NCBI GenBank assembly: GCA_014377485.1
Contig: JACMPM010000024.1
Coordinates: 1 to 64,000 of the forward strand
From: Bacteriovorax sp.
GTDB taxonomy: Bacteria > Bdellovibrionota > Bacteriovoracia > Bacteriovoracales > Bacteriovoracaceae
DNA: 64,000 bases
Reading direction: 5' to 3'
Positions 24,701 to 32,137 of this stretch are shown in pieces. Made by a program: the position numbers and the translations under genes. Under the pieces are notes generated by a model, which saw only the letters and a list, made by a program, of their open reading frames with translations, did not search any database and was not told where the DNA came from. Each line of letters starts with the position of its first letter. Position 1 is the first letter of the stretch.

Positions 24701-26133
24701 AAACAGTTTCTACGGATTATGATAGTTCTGATCGCCTCTATCTCTCGCCATTATACTCTGAAGATCTCTTTGATATACTTTTGAATGAAAAACCTTTTGG
24801 GGTCATCGCTTCTTTTTCAGGGCAAACCGGAATTCAATTGCGCGAACACTTAGAACGTAGTTTTCGAAAAGATTTATTTAAAATAAATTTCCTGGGCCCA
24901 ACTTGGAAAATGTTAGAAACGACTGAAGATAGAAAACAATTTAGTGAACTTACTCGTGAAACTAAACTCTCCCATACCCATTCGCGAGAAATCAGTGGAA
25001 AGAAAGATCTGGTCAACGCCATGATTGATATTGGTCTTCCAGTCATTATCCGCCCCTCTTTTGTTATCGGTGGCGAATCAATGTATATCTTTTACTCTCA
25101 TGAAGATTTAAACTGTCTCCCGAGGGCTTTTAAAGATCAGCTGCAAGATGGAACGGCCACTTTTTTTGTTGAAACGTATTTAGAAAATGCAATTGAATAC
25201 GATGTAGATTTAGTGCGCGACTCTTTTGGTAATTTTGTTTTTGCCATTTGCGAGCATATAGAATTTGCCGGAGTCCACTCAGGTGACTCGGGAATGATTA
25301 CACCACCAGTTGTACTCACACAAAAAAATTATGAAGAATTAAAATCTATTTCTTTTGAAATAGCCAACAAGCTTGAGATTATCGGGCCCATTAATTTTCA
25401 ATTCGCCATCAAAGAAGGAAAAATTTATTGTATCGAAGCCAACCCACGCGGCTCTCGAACTCTTCCTTTTTTAAGCAAAGCCTATAACGTTTCAATTCCA
25501 AAAATAGCAACTGATGCAATGTTAGGTGATCGAATACAAAACCTTGAACAACCTAACTCAGGTTACTTCAGCGTAAAACAATCGACCTTCCCTTTTGACC
25601 GCTTTATCCAGGATAATATACTACTTGGACCTAAAATGCGCTCGACTGGCGAGACAATGGGAATTGACCGCGATAAAGAAAAGGCCATCCTTAAATCTTA
25701 CCAGGGAAATTATCCTAACTTGGGAACAAGAGGGAAAATCCTCATCAGTCTTGCTGATAATACCAAAGATACAATTCTTCCTTATATCAAGTCTCTTTAT
25801 AAAATTGGTTTTACATTTGTAGCAACACGCGGAACTTGTGATTATATAAAAAAACAGGGCATTCCTTGTGAGTTGGTTAAAAAAATTGATGAAGACGGAC
25901 TTAATATTTTAGAAGTTCTAAAAGACGAATCCATGAAAATGGTATTTAACACTCCTCAAAACCAAGGCCAGTCTCAAAACGACGGTGAACATATTAGAAA
26001 CTCGGCCATTCAATATGCAATCCCGTGTTTTACTCGACCGGAAAATATCAGAGCAGTAGCTGAAGCTCTTATCGGCACCCACGACAGCGAAATTACCCCA
26101 CTAGCACTCCAAGAGATGGGGAAAAACCTATGA
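21718..26133 (+). CDS. carAB: Fused carbamoyl-phosphate synthase (CarA-CarB)
   Basis: One 1471-residue chain carries both subunits that most bacteria make separately (about 380 + 1070). Residues about 10-375 are the glutaminase: CarA N-terminal domain, then LSNGPGDPR, nucleophile Cys in AICLGIQ (usually GICLGHQ) and VQFHPEANPG with the His and Glu. A linker of about 15 residues leads to the synthetase: RILLIGSGPIKIGQASEFDYSG, the first ATP-grasp half, the oligomerisation part, then AILGSGPNRIGQGIEFDY, the second half and a C-terminal methylglyoxal-synthase-like allosteric domain (about 1330-1465). The ATG at 21718 with GGGA at 21708-21711 is preferred over the upstream TTG and ATG. It produces carbamoyl phosphate for PyrB, with possible channelling. 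Such fusions are typical of eukaryotic CPS II. Confidence 0.95.
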   Translation: MEKNFNQNLKKSVAYLHFEDGTKFRGHVNRDSFDPELQLGIWGEAAFTTGMSGYQETITDPSFLGQHIIFTNAHIGNYEANPKINVAQSIKSYATCIIARNFSYNEFLNKLNIPLFSGTDTRKLVRYLTSKKTNSHKSVLTFKETTPTQAEFTKATLLTDELHLVSQKDLIVHREGPNPIVILNYGIKQAIVDQLNTLGFPLVSLPYNANVAQIQALNPRLVFLSNGPGDPRNFYNEIAVVRELLQTKTPMRAICLGIQLIGRALEIEVEKLPFGQRGANHPVIDHTTNKIAITSQNHGYAIETKSFKQKKNSNSLNRELYVQHTSLFDDSIESIATTDHFMKAVQFHPEANPGPHDAHDFFLEIKDFLDGKIKDPIDTKKLFPFNKLTTRLRKETPYKRILLIGSGPIKIGQASEFDYSGTQALKALKEEGIDVVLLNSNPATIMTDPEMCTRTYIEPITKETIKKIILKERVDAVLSTMGGQTALNLCVELEEENFLKNNNVALLGANVDTIKKTEDRGLFALELDKLGYQTGKRFTAQSEAEALVMATEKVKFPLIIRRDFALGGKGAALVYNTDDLKEVFTSDIKFPVTMEKSLVGQKEIELEVMVDCDRNGVIVCSIENVDPCGIHTGDSITVAPAMTISDRCMQQLRNMTLTIAKHMGVVAGGANVQFAINEFDEDDITVIEMNPRVSRSSALASKATGYPIAKISALLAIGYTLKEILNDITKTSPVTFEPTLDYVALKIPIFPFSKFPSSSKTLGPQMRSVGEVLALGGSFNEAWLKALRALEMGLEIPSLTQLKSTPLDMDLDYIKKRLQTPRELSLLTVLEALRSGMSVEEICSHSKITRWFVEQMQLLVVAEINLKIEKDLFKNPESILEIKKLGFSDKHIALLTNKSQKDILEYRFLHKIFPVYKAVDTCSGEFLAVTPYFYSTYADENEAESLSKKGKSVAILGSGPNRIGQGIEFDYSCVKSCERLREKNVLSIMINSNPETVSTDYDSSDRLYLSPLYSEDLFDILLNEKPFGVIASFSGQTGIQLREHLERSFRKDLFKINFLGPTWKMLETTEDRKQFSELTRETKLSHTHSREISGKKDLVNAMIDIGLPVIIRPSFVIGGESMYIFYSHEDLNCLPRAFKDQLQDGTATFFVETYLENAIEYDVDLVRDSFGNFVFAICEHIEFAGVHSGDSGMITPPVVLTQKNYEELKSISFEIANKLEIIGPINFQFAIKEGKIYCIEANPRGSRTLPFLSKAYNVSIPKIATDAMLGDRIQNLEQPNSGYFSVKQSTFPFDRFIQDNILLGPKMRSTGETMGIDRDKEKAILKSYQGNYPNLGTRGKILISLADNTKDTILPYIKSLYKIGFTFVATRGTCDYIKKQGIPCELVKKIDEDGLNILEVLKDESMKMVFNTPQNQGQSQNDGEHIRNSAIQYAIPCFTRPENIRAVAEALIGTHDSEITPLALQEMGKNL

Positions 26134-26822
26134 GCTTGAGTCAGACTATTGTGGCCTTAGATCAGATGAGTCTGGATGAGATTGATCTCTTTCTCTCTCG
26201 TCCAGAAAATACTCTGCAAACAGTCAAAATTGGCCTTGAACTTTTTGTAAAATATGGCCCTGACCTCGTTCACAAAATTCATAGAGACTATAAGAAAAAA
26301 ATTTTTCTGGATCTGAAACTTCACGATATTCCCGTTACAGTTGAACGAGCGATCCATTCTCTTAAAAATCTACCCATCGATTTCTTAACCATTCACTTAA
26401 GTGGAGGTGAAGAAATGCTAAAGGCCGCTCTAAATGAGGCGAGAAAAAGCATTCCGGAATGCAAAATATTAGGAGTGAGTTTTCTTACTTCTCTCGAAGA
26501 AAAAGATTTGAAAACACTTTTTGGTATTACCAATATGGAAGAAGCCTTTCTGAGACTATTTAGCGTCGCCGATAGCTCAAAGATCGATGGAGTTATTTGC
26601 TCTCCTCATGAAATAGCGCTGGTGAAAAAACATTACCCAAAACTTCTGGCAATCACTCCAGGAATTCGATTTAATGACGAAATAAATTCTCAACATATTC
26701 AGGATCAAAAAAGAGTGGCAAGTCCGAAAGATGCCTTTAAATTGGGTGCAGATTTTGTGGTGATTGGCAGATCGCTAACTAAGGCCCAAGACCTGGGTTT
26801 ACGTTTAAAAGAACTCGAGTAA
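26130..26822 (+). CDS. pyrF: Orotidine 5'-phosphate decarboxylase
   Basis: PyrF converts OMP to UMP, the last step of the pathway. The 230-residue protein shows the N-terminal VALDQ, the catalytic DLKLHDIPVTV (Asp-Lys-His-Asp), LTIHLSGG, CSPHE, TPGIR and VVIGRSLTKA. Its ATG overlaps the carAB stop (ATGA), so it is translationally coupled. A 33-bp inverted repeat follows the stop, and the operon probably ends there. Confidence 0.96.
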   Translation: MSLSQTIVALDQMSLDEIDLFLSRPENTLQTVKIGLELFVKYGPDLVHKIHRDYKKKIFLDLKLHDIPVTVERAIHSLKNLPIDFLTIHLSGGEEMLKAALNEARKSIPECKILGVSFLTSLEEKDLKTLFGITNMEEAFLRLFSVADSSKIDGVICSPHEIALVKKHYPKLLAITPGIRFNDEINSQHIQDQKRVASPKDAFKLGADFVVIGRSLTKAQDLGLRLKELE

Positions 26823-26836
26823 ACATGATTTACTGA

Positions 26837-26869
26837 TCCCTACATAGTTTATTTCATACTATGCAGGGA
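26837..26869. repeat. Inverted repeat at the end of the pyr operon
   Basis: TCCCT-A-CATAGT and ACTATG-C-AGGGA form an 11-bp stem with one A/C mismatch around a 9-base loop, 14 bp after the pyrF stop. No U-run follows, so it may stabilise the 3' end or be a boundary element, not a standard terminator. Confidence 0.5.
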
Positions 26870-26882
26870 GCTTAAATTCACT

Positions 26883-27089
26883 GTGGATTACATTTTTGTA
26901 TTCATCTTTTTGTCCACTTCAGCTTTATTCAAGCGTAAAAATGAATTCGGTTATGTCCTTACTAGGGCCGGAGAATTCGAGCACCGTGTAAAAGTTGAAC
27001 AACCAATTGGACGATCGCTTGAATATGGTGAAGAAGTTCATCATAGTAATGGTAAACCTTGGGATAATCGGAAGGCGAACCTGGCTTGA
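26883..27089 (+). pseudogene. Remnant of an HNH endonuclease
   Basis: From a GTG start the 68-residue reading keeps the core of phage-type HNH nucleases: GYVLTRAGEFEHRVKVEQ, then IGRSLEYGEEVHHSNGKPWDNRKANL. The VHH...NG...DNRxxNL signature is nearly intact, but the reading stops at once (TGA) after NLA, where functional proteins continue with a further helix. The N-terminal zinc-binding region normally found is replaced by a hydrophobic stretch. I read it as a decayed mobile-element or phage relic between the pyr operon and unrelated genes. Confidence 0.7.
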
Positions 27090-27186
27090 ATGACGGGAGT
27101 AATGTTTCCAAAAATCAGGTGGCAGAGAAAGAAATTTAAAGCAGATTTTGAAGCTAAGCTTTTTTAAATATCCTTCACTTCACGGC

Positions 27187-27399
27187 CTAGCCAATTAAGA
27201 AAATTTTCCCGTTCTCTACAGAGATATTCTCCAGAGTATTCGTTTCCTTGCATCTAATTGTGAAAATAGGTTTTCCCAGGTCGATGTTAAAAACATCACC
27301 GAATACTCTAGCGTACCCGAGTGCAGAAAACTTTGAGTGATCCTTCACAATGATTGTATCGCCTTTCTTTAGCTCAGCTATGCTTCTTATAATTTTCAT
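27187..27399 (-). CDS. Small cytoplasmic protein of unknown function
   Basis: The 70-residue protein begins MKIIRSIAELKKGDTI and looks like a small beta-barrel (KGDTIIVKDHSKF...GKPIFTIRC...), perhaps SH3- or KOW-like. An AGGAG site seven bases before the ATG supports translation. It has one Cys and no signal peptide. The family is not recognised. Confidence 0.6.
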   Translation of the reverse strand: MKIIRSIAELKKGDTIIVKDHSKFSALGYARVFGDVFNIDLGKPIFTIRCKETNTLENISVENGKIFLIG

Positions 27400-27577
27400 T
27401 GATTCTCCTGGGGAGAATTAGCATATCTTGGATTGCTAAAAAAATGCAAGAAAGACATTTATTTTAAGTGATTGAATTATAGAATTTCGCTATGGAAGCA
27501 AGAATTTATTAGATAGTACTTGATTGATATAGAATGAAATTATGTTTAACAATAATTTTTATTTCAAAAATATTTTT

Positions 27578-27732
27578 CTAATTATGACTCTTACTCAAGT
27601 CTTTATAACATTCTGATTGACTGTATTTCATTGGAAGAAAAATAGATTTCCCATCAACTTCTATAGCAAGATTTGTTGTCACATAGGAGCAAAAGATTGA
27701 ATAAAAAACAAAGTAAATAAAAATGTTTTCAT
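27578..27732 (-). pseudogene. Frameshifted tiny exported peptide gene
   Basis: Immediately after gsk on the minus strand, TAAGGA (overlapping the gsk stop) and an ATG at 27732 start a signal-peptide-like MKTFLFTLFFIQSFAPM that hits a stop after 17 codons. In the next frame the reading continues to 27578 as a plausible mature peptide (CSYVTTNLAIEVDGKS...). A one-base change in the T6 tract inside the signal peptide would join them into about 51 residues. This could be a true decayed gene, phase variation at the homopolymer, or an assembly error. The remaining 27400-27577 holds nothing I can identify. Confidence 0.45.
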
Positions 27733-27739
27733 GAAATCC

Positions 27740-29038
27740 TTAATTATCCCAATAAGCATCTTCTAAACTCTCTTCTCTAGCAGGAAGACCTTTCACTAAT
27801 CTCGGCGAGTTTTGTTTCAGAACTTCAAAACTAGCTCGATTAGAATATTTACTCACTTGATGTATAGAAGAATAAGTTAAAAAGCGGGCCGCATGCTTTG
27901 GTGAATTAGGTGTTACTTGACGGTGATAAGTGTTTGAAGCGATGTCATGCAAAAGGCCTGCGAGGGCCGCATCCCCAGCTCCGTTAGTATTCTTGATAAC
28001 TCCAGGCCCCCCCATATAGGGATTGATATGAGTATAAATTTTAACCGGATTCTTGCAATCACCTTTCATCATCGCCCGGGAGTATTCAAACTTATTATAC
28101 TCAGCAATCGATTTCGAATGAATCAAATCTTTTGTTTCACGTTTGCTCAACTCATCCACATGTCCCGCCAGATAAAGCCCGCGAGGCCCAACCGTCAAAA
28201 GAACCAAATCGCAAAGATCCAAAATCTTTTCACACGCAAGAAGCGGATCCTGCTCGTCTACCAATGCCAATGCTTCTTCTTCATTCATGGCACAGAGTGA
28301 AACGTAGTCTTTAATAAAATTTTTAAAAAATTCTTTCTTTGAACCAATTAAAGTACTTGTTCCCAACGAGAGAACAACTGGAACTTTATATTTCTTTGCA
28401 AATTCACAGGCAGCTAAATTTGCCTGGAATATCGATGAATTTTCATCGCGAAGTGCATAGGCAGAAACCAGTAAGGCCGCGGCGCCTTTAATCAATTCTT
28501 CAGGAATAAAATCTGGAGAAAGTTCATTCATGATTCCTTTTCCGATAGCAAATGAGCGTTCGCGATCTGGAGTGAGCAAACAAAGAGCTCTTCCCATCGG
28601 CCCATCAACCGGTTTTAAGTAAGAGAAATCGACAAATGAATTGGTGGTGCAAATATACTTAAAAGCATAATCACCTACCGAAATATTTTTAGAGATCGCC
28701 CCCAAGGCAACTGAACGTGAATCAGAGAGTACGCTGTAGTTATGAAGAGTATTTCCAATTGCACCACCGGCATACTCTCCGATGATTGAATTGGACTTTT
28801 TTAATTCACGATAGATTTCTTCAACTACTTGGTCGGACATTACTGCAGACTCACCTTTAGTAATTTCATATTTCTCCAAGAACGAGAAATCGACATTAGC
28901 CTCGATATCAACGATCAATTGATCGATTCCAACCAGGTAAACTGATCCTCTTTCAGAGAAATCCAAATCAAATGGAATTCTACCAGACTCTGTGACGGGG
29001 AAGTAATGCTTTGTTTTTCTTTTGCCTGGAAATTTCAA
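27740..29038 (-). CDS. gsk: Inosine/guanosine kinase
   Basis: This PfkB-family kinase phosphorylates guanosine and inosine for purine salvage. The 432 residues match enterobacterial Gsk throughout: KFPGKRKTKHYFPV at the N-terminus, VGIDQ, GGAIGNTLHNYSVL, VDGPMGR, AMNEEEA, the catalytic NTNGAGDAAL, and the C-terminal SPRLVKGLPAREESLEDAYWD. The match starts at a TTG (29038) preceded by AAGGGG, so I choose TTG over an ATG 84 bp upstream. Nucleoside salvage suits an organism feeding on host or prey nucleic acids. The promoter region overlaps that of the divergent gene at 29064. Confidence 0.93.
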   Translation of the reverse strand: MKFPGKRKTKHYFPVTESGRIPFDLDFSERGSVYLVGIDQLIVDIEANVDFSFLEKYEITKGESAVMSDQVVEEIYRELKKSNSIIGEYAGGAIGNTLHNYSVLSDSRSVALGAISKNISVGDYAFKYICTTNSFVDFSYLKPVDGPMGRALCLLTPDRERSFAIGKGIMNELSPDFIPEELIKGAAALLVSAYALRDENSSIFQANLAACEFAKKYKVPVVLSLGTSTLIGSKKEFFKNFIKDYVSLCAMNEEEALALVDEQDPLLACEKILDLCDLVLLTVGPRGLYLAGHVDELSKRETKDLIHSKSIAEYNKFEYSRAMMKGDCKNPVKIYTHINPYMGGPGVIKNTNGAGDAALAGLLHDIASNTYHRQVTPNSPKHAARFLTYSSIHQVSKYSNRASFEVLKQNSPRLVKGLPAREESLEDAYWDN

Positions 29039-29055
29039 GGAATGCCCCTTATAAT
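29027..29055 (+). promoter_or_regulatory. Promoter of the exported SH3-like/barrel protein, near-leaderless
   Basis: TGGAAA (29027-29032), 17 bp, then TATAAT (29050-29055), eight bases before the ATG at 29064. There is no ribosome site. The -35 lies inside the gsk start region on the other strand, so the two divergent genes share this 30-bp interval. Confidence 0.5.
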
Positions 29056-29063
29056 TTATCTTA

Positions 29064-29993
29064 ATGCTAACAAAATTGAATGTTCTGATTCTAGGATTTA
29101 TCTTTTTATTCGTCACTCCCATAATGGCGAGTACAGAAGACCAGTCGTCTGATCAATCAGACTTGCTCATTGGATCTCACGTTGCACGGGTGATCGTTCC
29201 AAAGGCCATAGTCTATTCTGATGAAAACTTAAGTAGTCCATTGGGTTATATCTCGAACGACAAGCTAATTACAGTGGGAAATCCCAGAAAAAGAAACCCT
29301 GAGCTCGTGCCATTAGTAGTTTACGGACGTCTGGCCTTCATTGAATCTAAAAATATCCATTTTGAGAACGAATCTATTGAAATAATCAGCTCAAAACGCG
29401 GAGCTCCTCGCGAGCATAATATCGATATTATCCTAGCTAAACCCGAAGAAAAACTTTCAGAAAATAATTCGGCCTATTTCTATCTCCACCAATTTTCGGC
29501 CGGGATGGAAACAGAAAATCTAGTGAAAAATATAGACCAATCTACTAAGAATCATTTTACTGGATTCGGAATTTCGCTTTTTCACCGCCAGCCAACAGGA
29601 CGTGCTTTTTACGGAGCGGGATATGAGTACAATGGTCTTTCAACCTCAAATGTAAAATTTGCTCTTTACCTCCTCACACCTACAGTTGGATACACACCAA
29701 TCAGAAATCCGCTTTTTTTAGTCGATTTAACTTTATCATTGGATTTTGCCCTCAGTGCTCAATTGAGCATTCAAAATACTAGTCAACCTTCGGGTTTTCT
29801 CTGGGGACCTCAGCTAGGTGCTCGCATGATATTATTCCCTAATCAAAAGTATCATGCCATTGGAGGCATTGGTTATCGCAGCTATAAAGTATTACGAATG
29901 GGTGAATTGGTTGATGCCAATGGCAATAAAATGAGCGGCATAACTAAAATTGATGGTATCAATCTCAGCATTGGTTTTGCCTTCGAAATATAA
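29064..29993 (+). CDS. Exported protein, SH3-like domain plus predicted beta-barrel
   Basis: The 309-residue protein has a signal peptide (about 1-23, ending IMA). Residues about 33-100 resemble a bacterial SH3-like domain (VIVPKAIVYSDENLSSPLGYI...). From about 140 to the C-terminus alternating strands (FSAGMETE, GFGISLFHRQ, YGAGYEYNG, ...INLSIGFAFEI) end in a hydrophobic residue, as in outer-membrane barrels of about eight strands. It is likely an outer-membrane protein with a periplasmic SH3-like domain, perhaps binding peptidoglycan. It converges with the following gene, with 5 bp between the stops. Confidence 0.75.
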   Translation: MLTKLNVLILGFIFLFVTPIMASTEDQSSDQSDLLIGSHVARVIVPKAIVYSDENLSSPLGYISNDKLITVGNPRKRNPELVPLVVYGRLAFIESKNIHFENESIEIISSKRGAPREHNIDIILAKPEEKLSENNSAYFYLHQFSAGMETENLVKNIDQSTKNHFTGFGISLFHRQPTGRAFYGAGYEYNGLSTSNVKFALYLLTPTVGYTPIRNPLFLVDLTLSLDFALSAQLSIQNTSQPSGFLWGPQLGARMILFPNQKYHAIGGIGYRSYKVLRMGELVDANGNKMSGITKIDGINLSIGFAFEI

Positions 29994-29998
29994 TTCGT

Positions 29999-31276
29999 TT
30001 ATTCTTGAATGAGCACTTTATCTGAATCATCAGAATTAGTTTTAGTTTCTTTTGCTTTTTGTAAATAGAATTTTATTTTTTCATCAGGCGTGCTGAAATT
30101 TCCTTCAAATTTTGGATTACTCGAACTCTGTTCTTCTTTTTTGACCTCTCCTTCGAGCTCTTCTTTCATGCGTCTTTTTAATTTCTCATCAGCTGTTTCT
30201 AACAACACATCATTTTCTGAAGATAGGTTAGAACCAAATTTTTTATAAGCGTATTCGTAAAAAGGTTTTAAAAATTTTAGATTGGATTTTCCACGTTCTA
30301 AAAATAAAATAATCACTCTTACATAATCGCGATTACTAAGATCGTGAGACCAGGCCGCAAAGAGATAAGTCATCCCCTGTTGATCGATACGATGCCCGTA
30401 AGAAATATTCTTATATTGAGCGTAGATTGGAATGGCCGAATCAGCTGTACTGCTTTTATAGATCGATTCTTTCAAGATTCGCTCTCGAGCATGTTCGGCA
30501 GCTATATTGTCGACTTTAGTCCTGATAGTCATCGAATAGACAACCCCTTTATCAATGATAAAAAGTCGTTCTACTAAATATTTCGGATCATCACTGGGCA
30601 ATTCCAACAGCCCATGATTGGAATCCTTATCAAATGAAATTCGCAAAGTATTGGCCGGAAAAAGATGAGTACGGTTGTAAAGAATATAGAGATTATAAAC
30701 AAGATCGTTATAAGTTACTTTTCTTAGAGTTAAAAGAGATTCATAAAAACTTTTTCCAACATTGGAAGGCAGAGAAAGTTTTTTGGAAAAAAGGTCTCGC
30801 CAAATATCTTCTTCCAACTTTCTTGAAATATGATTTCTAAAAACAGGGAGTAAAAATAATTGTTGATCCCCGGAAATAGTTTCAAGTTTATAGGTTTTTT
30901 CCAGCATAAAAGAAAAAAGCTCTGAGCTTTTTCCATCGAAAAAACTTCCCCCTAACCGAGGCCCTGTACTTTCTATTTTGATTATTGGGATTAGTGAAAA
31001 AATGGGATGATTAAACGGTAAAGGCATTTGAAAATTAGAAAAATGAAAATTGGCATAAAGAGACGAATCATCTCGGGCCGAACCTAGGTCTTTTCTAAAA
31101 ACAAATTCTTGTCCGTCATAAAAAACAGGATGACTAGGTTTCATTACTAAAAAACGAGTGGACACTCCTTCAGTTAAAGTCAGAGTATAAATATGGTAAG
31201 GCGCGATCACAAAGAGGCCTGCTCCACCTGCAATCAACAAAAGTGCGACAGTCAAGAATATCGTTTTTTTCAACAT
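29999..31276 (-). CDS. Membrane-anchored protein of unknown function
   Basis: The 425-residue protein has one N-terminal helix (about 5-28), then a large presumably periplasmic domain without recognisable motifs and a C-terminal Glu/Lys/Ser-rich tail (about 360-425). The first possible start is a TTG at 31285; the ATG at 31276 is used. It does not resemble any family I know. Confidence 0.75.
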   Translation of the reverse strand: MLKKTIFLTVALLLIAGGAGLFVIAPYHIYTLTLTEGVSTRFLVMKPSHPVFYDGQEFVFRKDLGSARDDSSLYANFHFSNFQMPLPFNHPIFSLIPIIKIESTGPRLGGSFFDGKSSELFSFMLEKTYKLETISGDQQLFLLPVFRNHISRKLEEDIWRDLFSKKLSLPSNVGKSFYESLLTLRKVTYNDLVYNLYILYNRTHLFPANTLRISFDKDSNHGLLELPSDDPKYLVERLFIIDKGVVYSMTIRTKVDNIAAEHARERILKESIYKSSTADSAIPIYAQYKNISYGHRIDQQGMTYLFAAWSHDLSNRDYVRVIILFLERGKSNLKFLKPFYEYAYKKFGSNLSSENDVLLETADEKLKRRMKEELEGEVKKEEQSSSNPKFEGNFSTPDEKIKFYLQKAKETKTNSDDSDKVLIQE

Positions 31277-31361
31277 ATCAAACAATATCGGGTGTTAGAG
31301 TGCTTAAGTTAATGAATATTGCTGAAATGAGAGTCGAAATAAAACACTGAGCAGGTAAATA

Positions 31362-31402
31362 TTTGCCTCAACTATTTTTAGGCAAACGCCGAGAAGTATA
31401 AT
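31362..31402 (+). promoter_or_regulatory. Promoter with inverted repeat upstream of a lipoprotein gene
   Basis: TTTGCCT (31362-31368) and AGGCAAA (31380-31386) are a perfect 7-bp inverted repeat with an 11-base gap. They surround the expected -35 position of a TATAAT at 31397-31402, 39 bp before the ATG at 31442. It could be an operator or the end of the upstream region's transcript. Confidence 0.45.
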
Positions 31403-31441
31403 GAATAATAGGATAAAGATATCCAAAAAGGCGTTATTAAT

Positions 31442-32125
31442 ATGAAAAATTTTATACCTTTAATGATCATTGCACTCGCTCTAGCTTCTTGTGATTCTCC
31501 AAGAACACAAAGGGCCATTAGCTCTACTTCAAATAACGGACTTACCAGTAGTGGAAATGTAGCTGCTGTTAATTTAGACAATAGCAATTCATCTTCTACA
31601 TCAACTACCACGACAACAACGGCTTCTGGAGCAACTACAACTACATCTGTTATTCCAACAGACGCCACTCAATGTAAATTTGCCAGCGATGGAGTAACCG
31701 GTTTTGAATCGACAAGTACTCACCTTGGTAACTACACTCTTTGCCAAAGTTCAGTTGATAAAAGTATTGTTTATTTTCAGTTAAAAACTCCACCTGTTAA
31801 TAGTAATGGCAACGTCAGTATTTGCCTTATCCCTACAACCAGCAGCGGATCAAGTTCGATTTATGTTGGTAATCCTATGTGCGGTTATTTTACAGACCCT
31901 AAGGCCGTTCGCAAAATTAACTTCATTAAATATGCCCAATACGCTAATGCAACTATCAATGGAGTAATCTTCTTTAAAGATTTGAGCTGGTATTACCCGG
32001 TTTATAATAATTATATGATGACTCTTGATGCTTATAAGACATGTATGAACATGCTTGCCTATGGAAATACAGCTTACTGCCAGTCATTTAAAACTGTTGG
32101 TCAGTACGTCTTTAAACAATTCTAA
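31442..32125 (+). CDS. Lipoprotein with Ser/Thr-rich linker
   Basis: The 227-residue protein has lipobox ALASC (Cys17). Residues about 25-70 are Ser/Thr/Asn-rich with a run of Thr, a flexible tether. A Cys-containing domain follows (six further cysteines, e.g. QCKFAS, TLCQSS, SICLIP, NPMCGYF, KTCMNM, AYCQSF), likely disulfide-bonded. AAAGGCG lies before the ATG. Its layout resembles that of the Gly/Ser lipoprotein at 15055. No known domain is recognised. Confidence 0.83.
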   Translation: MKNFIPLMIIALALASCDSPRTQRAISSTSNNGLTSSGNVAAVNLDNSNSSSTSTTTTTTASGATTTTSVIPTDATQCKFASDGVTGFESTSTHLGNYTLCQSSVDKSIVYFQLKTPPVNSNGNVSICLIPTTSSGSSSIYVGNPMCGYFTDPKAVRKINFIKYAQYANATINGVIFFKDLSWYYPVYNNYMMTLDAYKTCMNMLAYGNTAYCQSFKTVGQYVFKQF

Positions 32126-32137
32126 AATAATATAGTG

